A stretch of 64,000 nucleotides of DNA from Bacteroidota bacterium (GTDB taxonomy: Bacteria; Bacteroidota; Bacteroidia; Bacteroidales; WCHB1-69): assembly GCA_023413895.1 (NCBI GenBank), contig JAEZOU010000003.1, forward strand, positions 156,628-220,627, given 5' to 3'. Positions 1-8,911 of this stretch are shown in pieces (the first letter of the stretch is position 1; the number at the start of each line of letters is the position of its first letter). The notes beneath the pieces are model-generated. The model made no database searches, was not told the origin of the DNA, and saw nothing but the letters and a program-made list of their open reading frames with translations. Both the position numbers and the translations under genes were made by a program.

Positions 1-2120
1 GTAGATTTCGGTGCAGACTTAGCAACATCTCGTTCTGTCCTCTCTTCTGCATAATCAGAATCATAATAATTATCTCTTTTATAATTAGTTAAAGAATTCA
101 CGCGACTTATTTTAGAAGATAAATTGTGTCCGCCTGTAGTCAAAAAGTCATTAAAGGTGATGATTACAGAAGGAGTTTTCAAATATGGTGCCGAAGATGA
201 TGATAAACTATTAACAAAGAAATTTTTTACATCATTCAGATTAACCCCTAATAGATCGAGATTATTTTTTCCAATTCTATTCAGCAAAAGTCGCATCTGT
301 TTTCCCTTTTGAGCAAGGATATATTTTTCACGTGAATTAATGGAACAACCTCTTGGATAGGAGAGAAATTTTGCCATAAAGAGAAAATCCTCTTCAGAGA
401 GTTGATTTATCACTGAACGTGCGCGACAAAATTCGTTATATAATTCATTAGTAGCATTTTGTTTTACCTGTTGATGGATTCTTTCACGATGTTCCATAGA
501 ATAAGTAAAGCTCAGCTCTACCTCATTTTTAGCTAGTTGCCTTTCAATTTCATCAAAAATAAACGCCTTATAGTTTCTATTTATAACAGAATCCACAACT
601 TGCGATAGACGTTCAGTAGAAAAATCCTTGATAACATTTAGGAGATCTCGTGTAGGTTCTAGTAATAGAAATGGTTTATTTTTAGGAAAAGATGAGTTCA
701 AATTTCCAGAATAGGTTATCCCATTATCCATAAAAAGCTGATACAAAGCTGTATATTGTACAACTCTTGCCAAATCAGTATTTCCACACGTTGCAAAATA
801 TGAGTATGCTTTTCGTTCATAATTTCGTCCTATCGACCTACCACTTTCTGGTGAATTAAAATAGGAAACAGGAAGAGAGCCCGTTCTATTCAATGTATAA
901 ATTGTAATATTGTCTAAATCAATCGCATACATTGCATTAGCTGTATTCCAATTGTAAACCAATTCAGAAATCCCTAACTTTTTAAATAGCGGTTGATCAA
1001 AAGGATAATAACCAGGTGATGGATAGCAATAATTATATTCTTGAATTGTACCATTTTCGGACCAATCTTTCAAAAGAATATCAGTAATCGTCATCAGATG
1101 GCCAAACTCTGTATTTTCCAACTCTTTGCTCAAATATGTTGGACACCAATCGCGTCCATTTTTCATTTTACCTGCCATAAAATCGTTAACATCAAGGCTT
1201 TGTGAAAGTTCCTTTTCAGAAACTGAAGCTAATAGAAGAATCGATTCAACATAAAGTGGTGGTAACTCTTGTAATAATGCTTCTCGCTCGCGACCAATAA
1301 TTACCAACGTTGACGAATCTGCCAATGCGCCTAAAATCAGGTCAGCATCCAACACAAAATGGCGAATATTTGAGATTGTACTATCCAAATCAGAATTTTT
1401 GGGCATACTCCACGCCACAAATCCCGGTAATTGGCTGAAGAAAACCCCATAATTTTTATGGTTAAAAATCTCCTCAATAGAAAAAGTCGTAGAGGTATCT
1501 TTCAACGACATAAATTGTTCATCTTCCTCTAAAAACCACTCATTAAATTCAAATAGACTAATCTGATAATCAATATTTTCCTTTGTAAAATAGACTTTTT
1601 CATCGGTAACGGGGAGTTCAATAAAAAATGGTTTATAATCGGACAAGAAAAGTGATGTCGCTAACTTTTTCACTAAATTTGTAACATTTTCTTGGGTTGC
1701 ATTTGCCAAAGAAATTATTACATCAACTGCATACCCATCATAACCCATTTTATGCTTGTAAGTTGAGACTTCGTGAGTAAATTGGGAGAAGATAACATTT
1801 AGGGAATCAAGTACAAAATAAGGTGGGGGCTCCGAAATAAGAATCATCTTACTACTATCTGGGAAAGATGCAACCCCAATTGTTTGATAATGAAATCGAT
1901 ATTTTGTTCTAAAATCCTGATATATAGAATCTCTTGCAGAAACAACCATCCTTGATTCTATCGTTAGATTTTGGTTTGGAATATACTCCTGTTTTTGAAT
2001 CTCAGCAGCTTTTCTTTTCACAATTTCCACTGCCTCATCATTTGTAAAAAAGAGGAGAACTCCCATTCCCAATAGTAAAATAGGAAGTAGAATTAGAAGA
2101 CCTTTTTTATGCCAACTCAT
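1..2120 (-). CDS. Membrane-anchored protein of unknown function (partial, C-terminus beyond left edge)
   Basis: Open frame reading leftward from an ATG at 2120 to the window edge: 706 residues and no stop, so the C-terminus is missing. Residues about 5-24 are a single hydrophobic segment after MSWHKKG, an N-terminal anchor or uncleaved signal; the rest is soluble and probably periplasmic. I do not recognise a family or catalytic motif. The C-terminal part, seen just before the edge, is rich in Ser, Asn, Lys and acidic residues and looks less conserved. The start overlaps the 3' end of aroB by 14 bp, so it is the last visible member of the glycogen/hisS/aroB transcription unit and probably translationally coupled to aroB. 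The frame is certain from its uninterrupted length; the function is not known. Confidence 0.8.
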   Translation of the reverse strand, partial: MSWHKKGLLILLPILLLGMGVLLFFTNDEAVEIVKRKAAEIQKQEYIPNQNLTIESRMVVSARDSIYQDFRTKYRFHYQTIGVASFPDSSKMILISEPPPYFVLDSLNVIFSQFTHEVSTYKHKMGYDGYAVDVIISLANATQENVTNLVKKLATSLFLSDYKPFFIELPVTDEKVYFTKENIDYQISLFEFNEWFLEEDEQFMSLKDTSTTFSIEEIFNHKNYGVFFSQLPGFVAWSMPKNSDLDSTISNIRHFVLDADLILGALADSSTLVIIGREREALLQELPPLYVESILLLASVSEKELSQSLDVNDFMAGKMKNGRDWCPTYLSKELENTEFGHLMTITDILLKDWSENGTIQEYNYCYPSPGYYPFDQPLFKKLGISELVYNWNTANAMYAIDLDNITIYTLNRTGSLPVSYFNSPESGRSIGRNYERKAYSYFATCGNTDLARVVQYTALYQLFMDNGITYSGNLNSSFPKNKPFLLLEPTRDLLNVIKDFSTERLSQVVDSVINRNYKAFIFDEIERQLAKNEVELSFTYSMEHRERIHQQVKQNATNELYNEFCRARSVINQLSEEDFLFMAKFLSYPRGCSINSREKYILAQKGKQMRLLLNRIGKNNLDLLGVNLNDVKNFFVNSLSSSSAPYLKTPSVIITFNDFLTTGGHNLSSKISRVNSLTNYKRDNYYDSDYAEERTERDVAKSAPKS

Positions 2121-3108
2121 CTTGCAGACTATCAATATTCACTTCACAATGAAATTTTGCGCCACCAATTTTTTCTAACAGCACAAATAAAACCTTTCCG
2201 TTTCTATTTTTCTTATCCTGCTTACAAAATGGCACCACTTCACTTCGCTTACACTTCGGAACTCCATAAAATCTTCTAACAAACCTTATAATTTCCTCAA
2301 AATCAGCAATATTTATCAGACCATTTCGATATGATATCTCAGCGGCATCGGCAATTCCGTACGCAACGCAAAACCCATGAGGAAGAGGCTGATTTTTAGA
2401 TAGGAAGTAAGATTCGTATGCGTGCCCCATGGTATGTCCAAAATTCAACAAATGGCGCAATCCTGTATCATTTAAATCGTGAGCTACAATTTTCTGTTTA
2501 AAATCAACGGCAAAGTCTATCCATTCCTTACGAATTGAATCAGCAGTCACATTTTCGAGTATTTTCATCTCATTCCAAAGCGGAGCATTAGCTATCAAAG
2601 CGCATTTACAAATCTCAGCGAACCCGTTTAGTAATTGTTGTTGCGATAATGAAACGAGAAATTGCTCATCACGCCACACATCTTGAGGCATCGTAATTGT
2701 TCCGACTGCATTTTTCAGATCTCCCAAATTTATTCCATTTTTTCCACCATAAGCGGCATCAGCCATAGCTAACAATGTTGTAGGCACATTGATACAAGGA
2801 ATTCCGCGCTTATAGGTTGCTGCAACGAAACCACCTATATCACAAATAGTTCCACCACCAATATTAAGCACTAAATCATCTTTAGAGAAACCATTTTCTA
2901 ATAAAAATTGCCAAATTTTCGTAACCTCTTCAATAGATTTAGTCTTTTCGGAACCATCAATAACGTAGTAATAACAGGTAAAATCTGGTGATTGAAAGTC
3001 TAAATTTGAGGCATACAACAAACTTACTTGACTATCAATAATAGCAAGTACTTTTTTTGTCGCTGTAAGTTGACAATATTCTAGTAATCTATCTTTTAGC
3101 GTTTTCAA
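2107..3108 (-). CDS. aroB: 3-dehydroquinate synthase
   Basis: 333 residues, slightly short for the family (about 350). AroB converts DAHP to 3-dehydroquinate in the cytosol, the second step of the shikimate pathway. The NAD-binding glycine-rich stretch GGGTICDIGG is at residues 84-93, followed by NVPTTLLAMADAAYGGKNGIN (given here as its core around 108-126), which matches the family's PTTLLAQVDSSVGGKTG region. Candidate metal ligands are Glu165 (GFAEICK), His225 or His229 (NFGHTMGHA) and His244 (LPHGFCVAYG). The gene starts 2 bp after hisS ends and overlaps the next gene by 14 bp, so it is co-transcribed with both. No other shikimate gene is in the window. Confidence 0.96.
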   Translation of the reverse strand: MKTLKDRLLEYCQLTATKKVLAIIDSQVSLLYASNLDFQSPDFTCYYYVIDGSEKTKSIEEVTKIWQFLLENGFSKDDLVLNIGGGTICDIGGFVAATYKRGIPCINVPTTLLAMADAAYGGKNGINLGDLKNAVGTITMPQDVWRDEQFLVSLSQQQLLNGFAEICKCALIANAPLWNEMKILENVTADSIRKEWIDFAVDFKQKIVAHDLNDTGLRHLLNFGHTMGHAYESYFLSKNQPLPHGFCVAYGIADAAEISYRNGLINIADFEEIIRFVRRFYGVPKCKRSEVVPFCKQDKKNRNGKVLFVLLEKIGGAKFHCEVNIDSLQDELA

Positions 3109-3110
3109 AA

Positions 3111-4466
3111 TTATGCCAAATAATCGACTAAATTATCGAACATCACTTTTGTCTGTTCACCTGATTGCATATTTTTGACAGTAAAACAGTTTTCATTCAT
3201 TTCATTTTCACCTGCCATAACCACAAATGGTATTAAGCGAGCATTTGCATAATTCATCTGTTTTCCAATTTTAGCTTTATCGGGGAAGAGTTCTGCCACA
3301 ATTCCTGCATTTCTCAAATTTTGCAAAGCTTTCAATGCATATTTTTCTTCTTCGGGACCAAAATTCAAGAAAATTGCACGTACGGGTGAGCCAATTCCTT
3401 CTGGGAAAAGGTTCAATTCTTCCAACACATCATAAATTCTTTCTGCACCGTATGAGATACCCACACCAGATGTGTCCTTCAATCCGAAGATTCCTGTTAA
3501 ATCATCATAACGACCTCCACCAGAAATACTTCCAATGCCCACATCGTTAGCTTTAACTTCAAAAATTGCACCTGTATAATAGTTCAAGCCTCTCGCCAAA
3601 GTGATATCTACTTCAACTGCAGAGTTAATATTCATCAATGAAACATACTCCAACACCTTTTCCAATTCAGCAACGCCTTTCAAGCCAATTTCATTTCCCT
3701 CAAAATAGGTTTTCAAGAATGTTAATTTTTCAGTATTCGTTCCTTTAAAATCAAAGAATGGCTCAATTTTAACGATTGCCTCATCATTGATTCCTCTCTC
3801 TAGCAATTCTTTGCAAACATTTTCTTTTCCAATCTTATCCAATTTATCTATTGCAGTACAGATATCTACAATTTTATCAGGCATACCGATAGCTTCTGCA
3901 ATTCCAGATAGAATTTTCCTATTATTAATTTTAATAGTAACATTGATTTTCAGATTTGTAAAAATCTCATCAGTAATCTGAATCAATTCAGCTTCATTCA
4001 GCAACGAGTTAGTTCCTATTACATCTACATCACATTGATAAAACTCACGATAGCGTCCTTTTTGAGGTCTATCTGCTCTCCACACTGGCTGCATCTGATA
4101 TCTTTTGAATGGAAAAGCTAAGTCATTTCGATGCTGTACTACAAAACGTGCAAAAGGCACCGTCAAGTCGTAACGCAATCCTTTTTCACATATTTTAGAT
4201 GCCAACTGTGTTGAATTTAATGATTCAAAATCAACATTTTGTTTAAAATCACCTGAATTAAGCACTTTAAATAACAATCTATCACCTTCCTCACCATATT
4301 TACCCATAAGAGTAGATAGGTTTTCCATAGATGGGGTTTCGATAGGTAAAAAAGCATATTTTTCGAACACCTTACGGATTGTTGAGAAAATATAGTTACG
4401 GCGCATCATTTCTATAGGGGTAAAATCGCGCGTCCCCTTTGGAATAGTAGGTTTTACAGTACTCAT
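3111..4466 (-). CDS. hisS: Histidyl-tRNA synthetase
   Basis: 451-residue class II aminoacyl-tRNA synthetase that charges tRNA-His. Motif 1 lies near residues 35-60; motif 2 runs from about 122 to 148, ending in [14 protein letters not shown]; the histidine-specific signature [15 protein letters not shown] is near residue 300, followed by [13 protein letters not shown]; the C-terminal anticodon-binding domain covers about the last 95 residues. The start [12 protein letters not shown] is standard for the family. It sits 9 bp behind the GH57 gene and 2 bp before aroB, inside an operon otherwise devoted to glycogen metabolism. Identification is firm. Confidence 0.97.
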   Translation of the reverse strand: MSTVKPTIPKGTRDFTPIEMMRRNYIFSTIRKVFEKYAFLPIETPSMENLSTLMGKYGEEGDRLLFKVLNSGDFKQNVDFESLNSTQLASKICEKGLRYDLTVPFARFVVQHRNDLAFPFKRYQMQPVWRADRPQKGRYREFYQCDVDVIGTNSLLNEAELIQITDEIFTNLKINVTIKINNRKILSGIAEAIGMPDKIVDICTAIDKLDKIGKENVCKELLERGINDEAIVKIEPFFDFKGTNTEKLTFLKTYFEGNEIGLKGVAELEKVLEYVSLMNINSAVEVDITLARGLNYYTGAIFEVKANDVGIGSISGGGRYDDLTGIFGLKDTSGVGISYGAERIYDVLEELNLFPEGIGSPVRAIFLNFGPEEEKYALKALQNLRNAGIVAELFPDKAKIGKQMNYANARLIPFVVMAGENEMNENCFTVKNMQSGEQTKVMFDNLVDYLA

Positions 4467-4475
4467 TATATATGT

Positions 4476-5660
4476 TTAAAATTTTTCCAATTGAATTTTC
4501 ACATCACTAATGACATTCATATAATTAATAAATGCCTGATATGGTGATGAATAAATATCAAAACGCATCTTTACAGAACTTTTGGGGAACCATTGTGTCC
4601 CCATAAAATTGAAATGTATAGCATCTTGCAATCTCAACCACGCCAACTTAGCATTTTCATTTTCTGATTCACGATAAAGAGGTTCTAGCTTAAAAAGTTG
4701 TTGGAAAGCTTCTTGCTGCAACTCATTTCCAATCCATTCACTAGTATCCTTTTCATCACCAGAATTAGAAATTGGCCACGGAATCAGCAGTGTTGAAGTT
4801 TGAGCATCCTCATGCAAAAGATCTTCTGGTTTTACAAACTGAAATTCTGATGATTCTGCGACTTGCTGGCACAAAGCAGAAAAGAAATCAAAGATACCTG
4901 AATCTTTTGTATGGATATCACCCAAAACATCATAATCAAAATATAGATTAATATAAGGTGATGATTCTGGGATATCTTTCAGAAAAGAGAGATATTTTTC
5001 AGCGGTAAGCGGGAAATGGCACCAACTTCTATCTTCAAAACGGAAAGTAATATCATCGCACAAGGAAGCGGATCGCAACATCAATTTTTCATCAACTTGA
5101 TAGGGATTGCAATATAAATAGGTTGGGCTTTTCCAGCCTAAAATGTGGCGTGCACCTTCTGTTAACACCACTCGATAACCCATATCATATAACCATTCTC
5201 CAATTTCGTCCGAGTAGATAGCTTCCGTGTTAAAGAATGTAACTGGCTTTACACCAAATGTTTCCATTATCAGCTTTTCCTGCATACGGACTTGTTCTTC
5301 AAAAGAAGCTCTACTATTCAAGCAAGCCAAACTATGCGTAAAGGTAGTTCCTGTAATTTCTACTCTTCCTGTTTTTACTAATTTTTGGAGTCCTTCTAAA
5401 ACATCTGGTGCATACTCCTTAAATTGTGAAATAGCACTTTCAGACAGGCAAAAACTGAAAGCAACCTGGTCATTGAAACGCTCAATCAAATCAAGAAGTA
5501 ACGCATTTGCTGGGCGATAACAACGTTCTGAGAGCCTGTTGGTTAAGTAGCGATTCTGATAATCATCAAAGTAATCACTTCGCTGATTAATATCAAAAAA
5601 ACGATATGTTCTTAATAAGTAAGGTTGATTAATCTGAAAATGGATACAAATTTTGCGCAT
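4476..5660 (-). CDS. Glycoside hydrolase family 57 protein (alpha-glucan hydrolase or transferase)
   Basis: 394 residues from the ATG at 5660 (MRKICIHFQINQP). An in-frame start 69 bp upstream would overlap the previous gene by 58 bp and is not favoured. GH57 enzymes have a TIM-barrel-like fold and act on alpha-glucans. The likely nucleophile is the Glu in FFNTEAIYSDEIGEW, and the likely acid/base is the Asp in LYFDYDVLGD, followed by KDSGIFDFF. The first family motif, normally HQP, reads NQP here (Asn11), an unusual substitution. The gene lies 11 bp after glycogen synthase and 9 bp before hisS. Linkage to synthase and debranching enzyme points to a role in glycogen turnover; the exact activity (amylase, branching or glucanotransferase) cannot be read from sequence. 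Confidence 0.88.
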   Translation of the reverse strand: MRKICIHFQINQPYLLRTYRFFDINQRSDYFDDYQNRYLTNRLSERCYRPANALLLDLIERFNDQVAFSFCLSESAISQFKEYAPDVLEGLQKLVKTGRVEITGTTFTHSLACLNSRASFEEQVRMQEKLIMETFGVKPVTFFNTEAIYSDEIGEWLYDMGYRVVLTEGARHILGWKSPTYLYCNPYQVDEKLMLRSASLCDDITFRFEDRSWCHFPLTAEKYLSFLKDIPESSPYINLYFDYDVLGDIHTKDSGIFDFFSALCQQVAESSEFQFVKPEDLLHEDAQTSTLLIPWPISNSGDEKDTSEWIGNELQQEAFQQLFKLEPLYRESENENAKLAWLRLQDAIHFNFMGTQWFPKSSVKMRFDIYSSPYQAFINYMNVISDVKIQLEKF

Positions 5661-5671
5661 AATCGTTGAAT

Positions 5672-6955
5672 TTATTTGTCCAACACCCATTGATAGATGT
5701 TTTTTAATTTTTGTGCTACTGATTCCCACTTTAAATTATCGACATCCTCTTTTCCTTTACGGGCAAAGAATTGTGCCAAAGCAGGATATTGAAGAATTCC
5801 GTAAATTGCATCTGCCATAGCATTTACATCCCAAAAATCTACTTTTATAGCGTGGGTAAGTACTTCCGCAACGCCAGACTGTTTTGATATCACTACTGGA
5901 ACGTGAGCTCTCATTGCCTCCAATGGGGAGATTCCGAAAGGCTCTGATATAGATGGCATAACATACACATCACTCATTACAAACATCTTATCGACATCTG
6001 TTCCACGTAGAAATCCTGTAAAATGGAAACGATCAGAGATTCCTAGTTCGGCAACTCGTTTGATAACCTGAGGCATCATATCCCCATCACCTGCCAGAAC
6101 GAATCTTACATTTGGATCTTTTTCTAACACTAATTTTGCACTTTCTACAAAATATTCAGGACCTTTTTGAAAAGTCACTCTTCCCAAGAAGGTTACAATT
6201 TTCTCTTTGACAAATTTCTCTTTGACAAGTTCTTTGTCATTAGGTTCTACCGCATTATGTAAGGTAAAAACTTTATCAGCCGAGATACCATACTTTTCTA
6301 TTACGATACGTCGGGTTAAATCGCTAACTGCGCATACAGCATCAGCGGATTCCATTCCGAATCGTTCAAGCCCCATCACAATATCATTCCTATTATTTTC
6401 TCCGGAACGATCAAATTCTGTAGCATGAATATGAACCACCAAAGGTTTTCCACTTACACGTTTTGCAGCCACACCTGCTTTATAAGTAAGCCAATCGTGT
6501 GCATGAATAATATCGAAATCGTTATTGCGTGCAATTTCAGCGGCCACAATGGCATATTGTTCTACCTCTCGCATCAAATCCTCGCCATATTTCCCAGAAA
6601 ACTCATATTTTCGTTTTCCGTTTGCGATTTCCGTTTCGAAGACACCACTTTCTATTTGATTCACAATCTGATAATACTCATTTAAACCAACATAAGGCAC
6701 CATTTGTGACTTCACTTGAATGAAAGAAACAGTATCTTCAAAAGATTGCAGATGAACATAACGAGGATCAACTTCAATATCGTGAGCACTAATAATTTTA
6801 ACGTATGACTGGTCCTCTTCCGAGGAAGCTTTCGGCATTACAAAAAGGACTTCTACATCATTTTTTGCCAACCCCTTTGTCAACCCATAACAAGCGGTTC
6901 CCAAACCTCCTGCAATTTTCGGGGGAAATTCCCAACCAAACATTAAAACTTTCAT
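5672..6955 (-). CDS. Glycogen synthase-like glycosyltransferase (GT-B fold)
   Basis: 427 residues. The N-terminal Rossmann domain begins MKVLMFGWEFPPKIAGGLG, where the Lys/Gly-Gly-Leu loop of glycogen and sucrose synthase-like enzymes binds the sugar nucleotide. HIHATEFDRSG and SDLTRRIVIEKYG lie in the middle. The C-terminal domain has FLGRVTFQKGPEYFVE and the ExxxxxxxE donor motif in SEPFGISPLEAMRAHVPVV. It probably transfers glucose from a nucleotide sugar to the non-reducing end of alpha-1,4-glucan in the cytosol. Length and pattern fit a GT4-like protein rather than the longer classical GlgA. Neighbours are GH133 (11 bp upstream) and GH57 (11 bp downstream). The interdomain region carries an in-frame 15-bp tandem duplication (KEKFV-KEKIV). 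Confidence 0.9.
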   Translation of the reverse strand: MKVLMFGWEFPPKIAGGLGTACYGLTKGLAKNDVEVLFVMPKASSEEDQSYVKIISAHDIEVDPRYVHLQSFEDTVSFIQVKSQMVPYVGLNEYYQIVNQIESGVFETEIANGKRKYEFSGKYGEDLMREVEQYAIVAAEIARNNDFDIIHAHDWLTYKAGVAAKRVSGKPLVVHIHATEFDRSGENNRNDIVMGLERFGMESADAVCAVSDLTRRIVIEKYGISADKVFTLHNAVEPNDKELVKEKFVKEKIVTFLGRVTFQKGPEYFVESAKLVLEKDPNVRFVLAGDGDMMPQVIKRVAELGISDRFHFTGFLRGTDVDKMFVMSDVYVMPSISEPFGISPLEAMRAHVPVVISKQSGVAEVLTHAIKVDFWDVNAMADAIYGILQYPALAQFFARKGKEDVDNLKWESVAQKLKNIYQWVLDK

Positions 6956-6966
6956 ACCTATTTTTA

Positions 6967-8910
6967 TCAGTAAATATTATTTTCCATAATTGCCTTAATA
7001 TGCAACAATGCCGCAACACTCCAAGCCTGTGAAATGCAACCATTTGCATTATATGGAGGATTTCCATCTGTGACTTCACTTATCGTTGAAATTCCGTATT
7101 CTGTCATACAAGAATCGAAACGATAAAGGATATTTTCCAATAATGCCAATGACTGTTTTCCATAAACGGCCATCATACCATCAGCAAAAGGTGCTAACAG
7201 CCACGGCCAAGCGGTTCCTTGATGGTAAGCAGCATCACGCTCAGCCTGAGTTCCCTCATATTTTCCACGATAATCTGAATCATTAGGAGAAAGCGTTCTA
7301 ATTCCTTTCTCAACCAATAACTCTTCACACACTTTTTTTAACACCAACTGCCTAATTTTCTCACTAATAGGAGTATATGGTAATGACACTGCAATCATCA
7401 TATTGGGGCGCACCTGAAAATTCCGATATTCGCCATCTACATAATCCGCCAAATAACCTATCTCTTTAGACCAGAACGTTTCTTTGAATACAACAGGAAA
7501 GTTTTTAACCAAAGAACTCCATTCTTGGATAAATGTTTCATCATTGTCAAGTTGAGCTACTTCCAATGAGAATTGCAACGCATTATACCACAATGCATTA
7601 ATCTCTACTTGACAACCTGTACGTGGTGTAACAGGTTTTCCATCTACAACAGCGTCCATCCAAGTCAGCGCATGATTAGGAGTTCCCGCATAGATAAGCC
7701 CACTCTCTAACATTTTGATATTATATAGCGTTCCTTTCTTGTACAGATTTAGAATTTGCTTAATTTTTTCTCCATATTCTGCCCAAATTTTACGCTTAGA
7801 ATGAGTATAATTTGCATATTGCTGCAGCGCACGCACAAACCACAGTGGTGCATCAACCGAATTGTACGCTGCAGTTTCTCCCTGACCGATATTCGGGAAT
7901 AGTCCATTTTGCATCTCACCTAACATATCATCTAAAATCTGCTTACACAATTCTGGTTTATGGAGTGCTAAGGTAAGACCAGGAAGTGCAATAAAGGTGT
8001 CTCTTCCCCATCTTCCAAACCAAGGATAACCTGCTATGATATAACTCTTTCCATTACGATTAACAATAAACTGCTCAGCTGCATTTTTCAAACAATTAAA
8101 GTAGGAAGAGCGGTGTGTTTTCTCTTGTTTTTCCTTTTCAAAAACTGTCGCTATTTGTTGGGGATCCATCGGCGTTGTTCCAATAGAAACATACAACTCT
8201 TTCTCCTTCATCGATACATACAATATTCCTGGATTGTACAAATCTTCGTAACCCTCATAGCCTCGTTTTAACTCTTCTTCATACTCAAAATCATAATACC
8301 AATCTGGTGTATGCTGATATGCTGGCGTAAGATTAGTTTGAACACATAATGGTGTAAATCGTTCATACATACAATATTGCACACCATTATCTAATAGCGT
8401 ATAATCTGTATTAGCAACAGAATTAGCGTGCGTCAACTGATGAATCTGCCTAAAAGCCAATAGAGGTCGAAAAAGCATCGTAGCTGTTTCAAAATCATCA
8501 ATAAATGAGTATTTTATAATTAATCGATCCTCATGAGGGAGAAACAAGAACTCTTTTGTGAAGTTAAACTTTCCCACTCTATAATAATATGTTGGCAGAT
8601 TATCACAAACAAATTTCTGTAGATACTTGTGTCCTTTCGGATTGATTACCCCCCCCTTGTACTGATTCACACCAATATGAAACTCCATATCATTGACAAC
8701 AAGCGTTTCGTTTAAGTTCGAGAGGAGCAGATAACGTTCGCCGTCTAGTTGGTCCTGCGGCACAATAAAAAGGCCGTGATATTTTCGCGTATTCATTCCC
8801 AACAAAGTTGTGGTAGCGAAAGAACCTGTACGGCTGCAGCGTAAAATTTCTCTTGATTTCGAGTAATTTACGTTTACCAATTTTTCCTTATCAAATTCGA
8901 TATAGCTCAT
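6967..8910 (-). CDS. Glycogen debranching enzyme (amylo-alpha-1,6-glucosidase, GH133-type)
   Basis: 647 residues from the ATG at 8910 (MSYIEFDKEKL). The longer frame to 8982 would run 71 bp into galE and adds a non-family N-terminus. It hydrolyses alpha-1,6 branch points of glycogen. The N-terminal domain (about 1-290) has TGSFATTTLLGMNTRKYHGL. The C-terminal alpha/alpha-barrel carries YPWFGRWGRDTFIALPGL, GQGETAAYNSVDAPLWFVRA and YHQGTAWPWLLAPFADGM, all characteristic of the family. The start follows the galE stop by 1 nt, so translation is probably coupled. A run of eight G residues on the coding strand (8649-8656) encodes Lys-Gly-Gly-Val and is a possible slippage site. Confidence 0.95.
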   Translation of the reverse strand: MSYIEFDKEKLVNVNYSKSREILRCSRTGSFATTTLLGMNTRKYHGLFIVPQDQLDGERYLLLSNLNETLVVNDMEFHIGVNQYKGGVINPKGHKYLQKFVCDNLPTYYYRVGKFNFTKEFLFLPHEDRLIIKYSFIDDFETATMLFRPLLAFRQIHQLTHANSVANTDYTLLDNGVQYCMYERFTPLCVQTNLTPAYQHTPDWYYDFEYEEELKRGYEGYEDLYNPGILYVSMKEKELYVSIGTTPMDPQQIATVFEKEKQEKTHRSSYFNCLKNAAEQFIVNRNGKSYIIAGYPWFGRWGRDTFIALPGLTLALHKPELCKQILDDMLGEMQNGLFPNIGQGETAAYNSVDAPLWFVRALQQYANYTHSKRKIWAEYGEKIKQILNLYKKGTLYNIKMLESGLIYAGTPNHALTWMDAVVDGKPVTPRTGCQVEINALWYNALQFSLEVAQLDNDETFIQEWSSLVKNFPVVFKETFWSKEIGYLADYVDGEYRNFQVRPNMMIAVSLPYTPISEKIRQLVLKKVCEELLVEKGIRTLSPNDSDYRGKYEGTQAERDAAYHQGTAWPWLLAPFADGMMAVYGKQSLALLENILYRFDSCMTEYGISTISEVTDGNPPYNANGCISQAWSVAALLHIKAIMENNIY

Positions 8911-8911
8911 T

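Noticed and set aside
124..312. Short plus-strand open frame
   Set aside because: Lies opposite the long minus-strand gene at the left edge and has no protein-like pattern.
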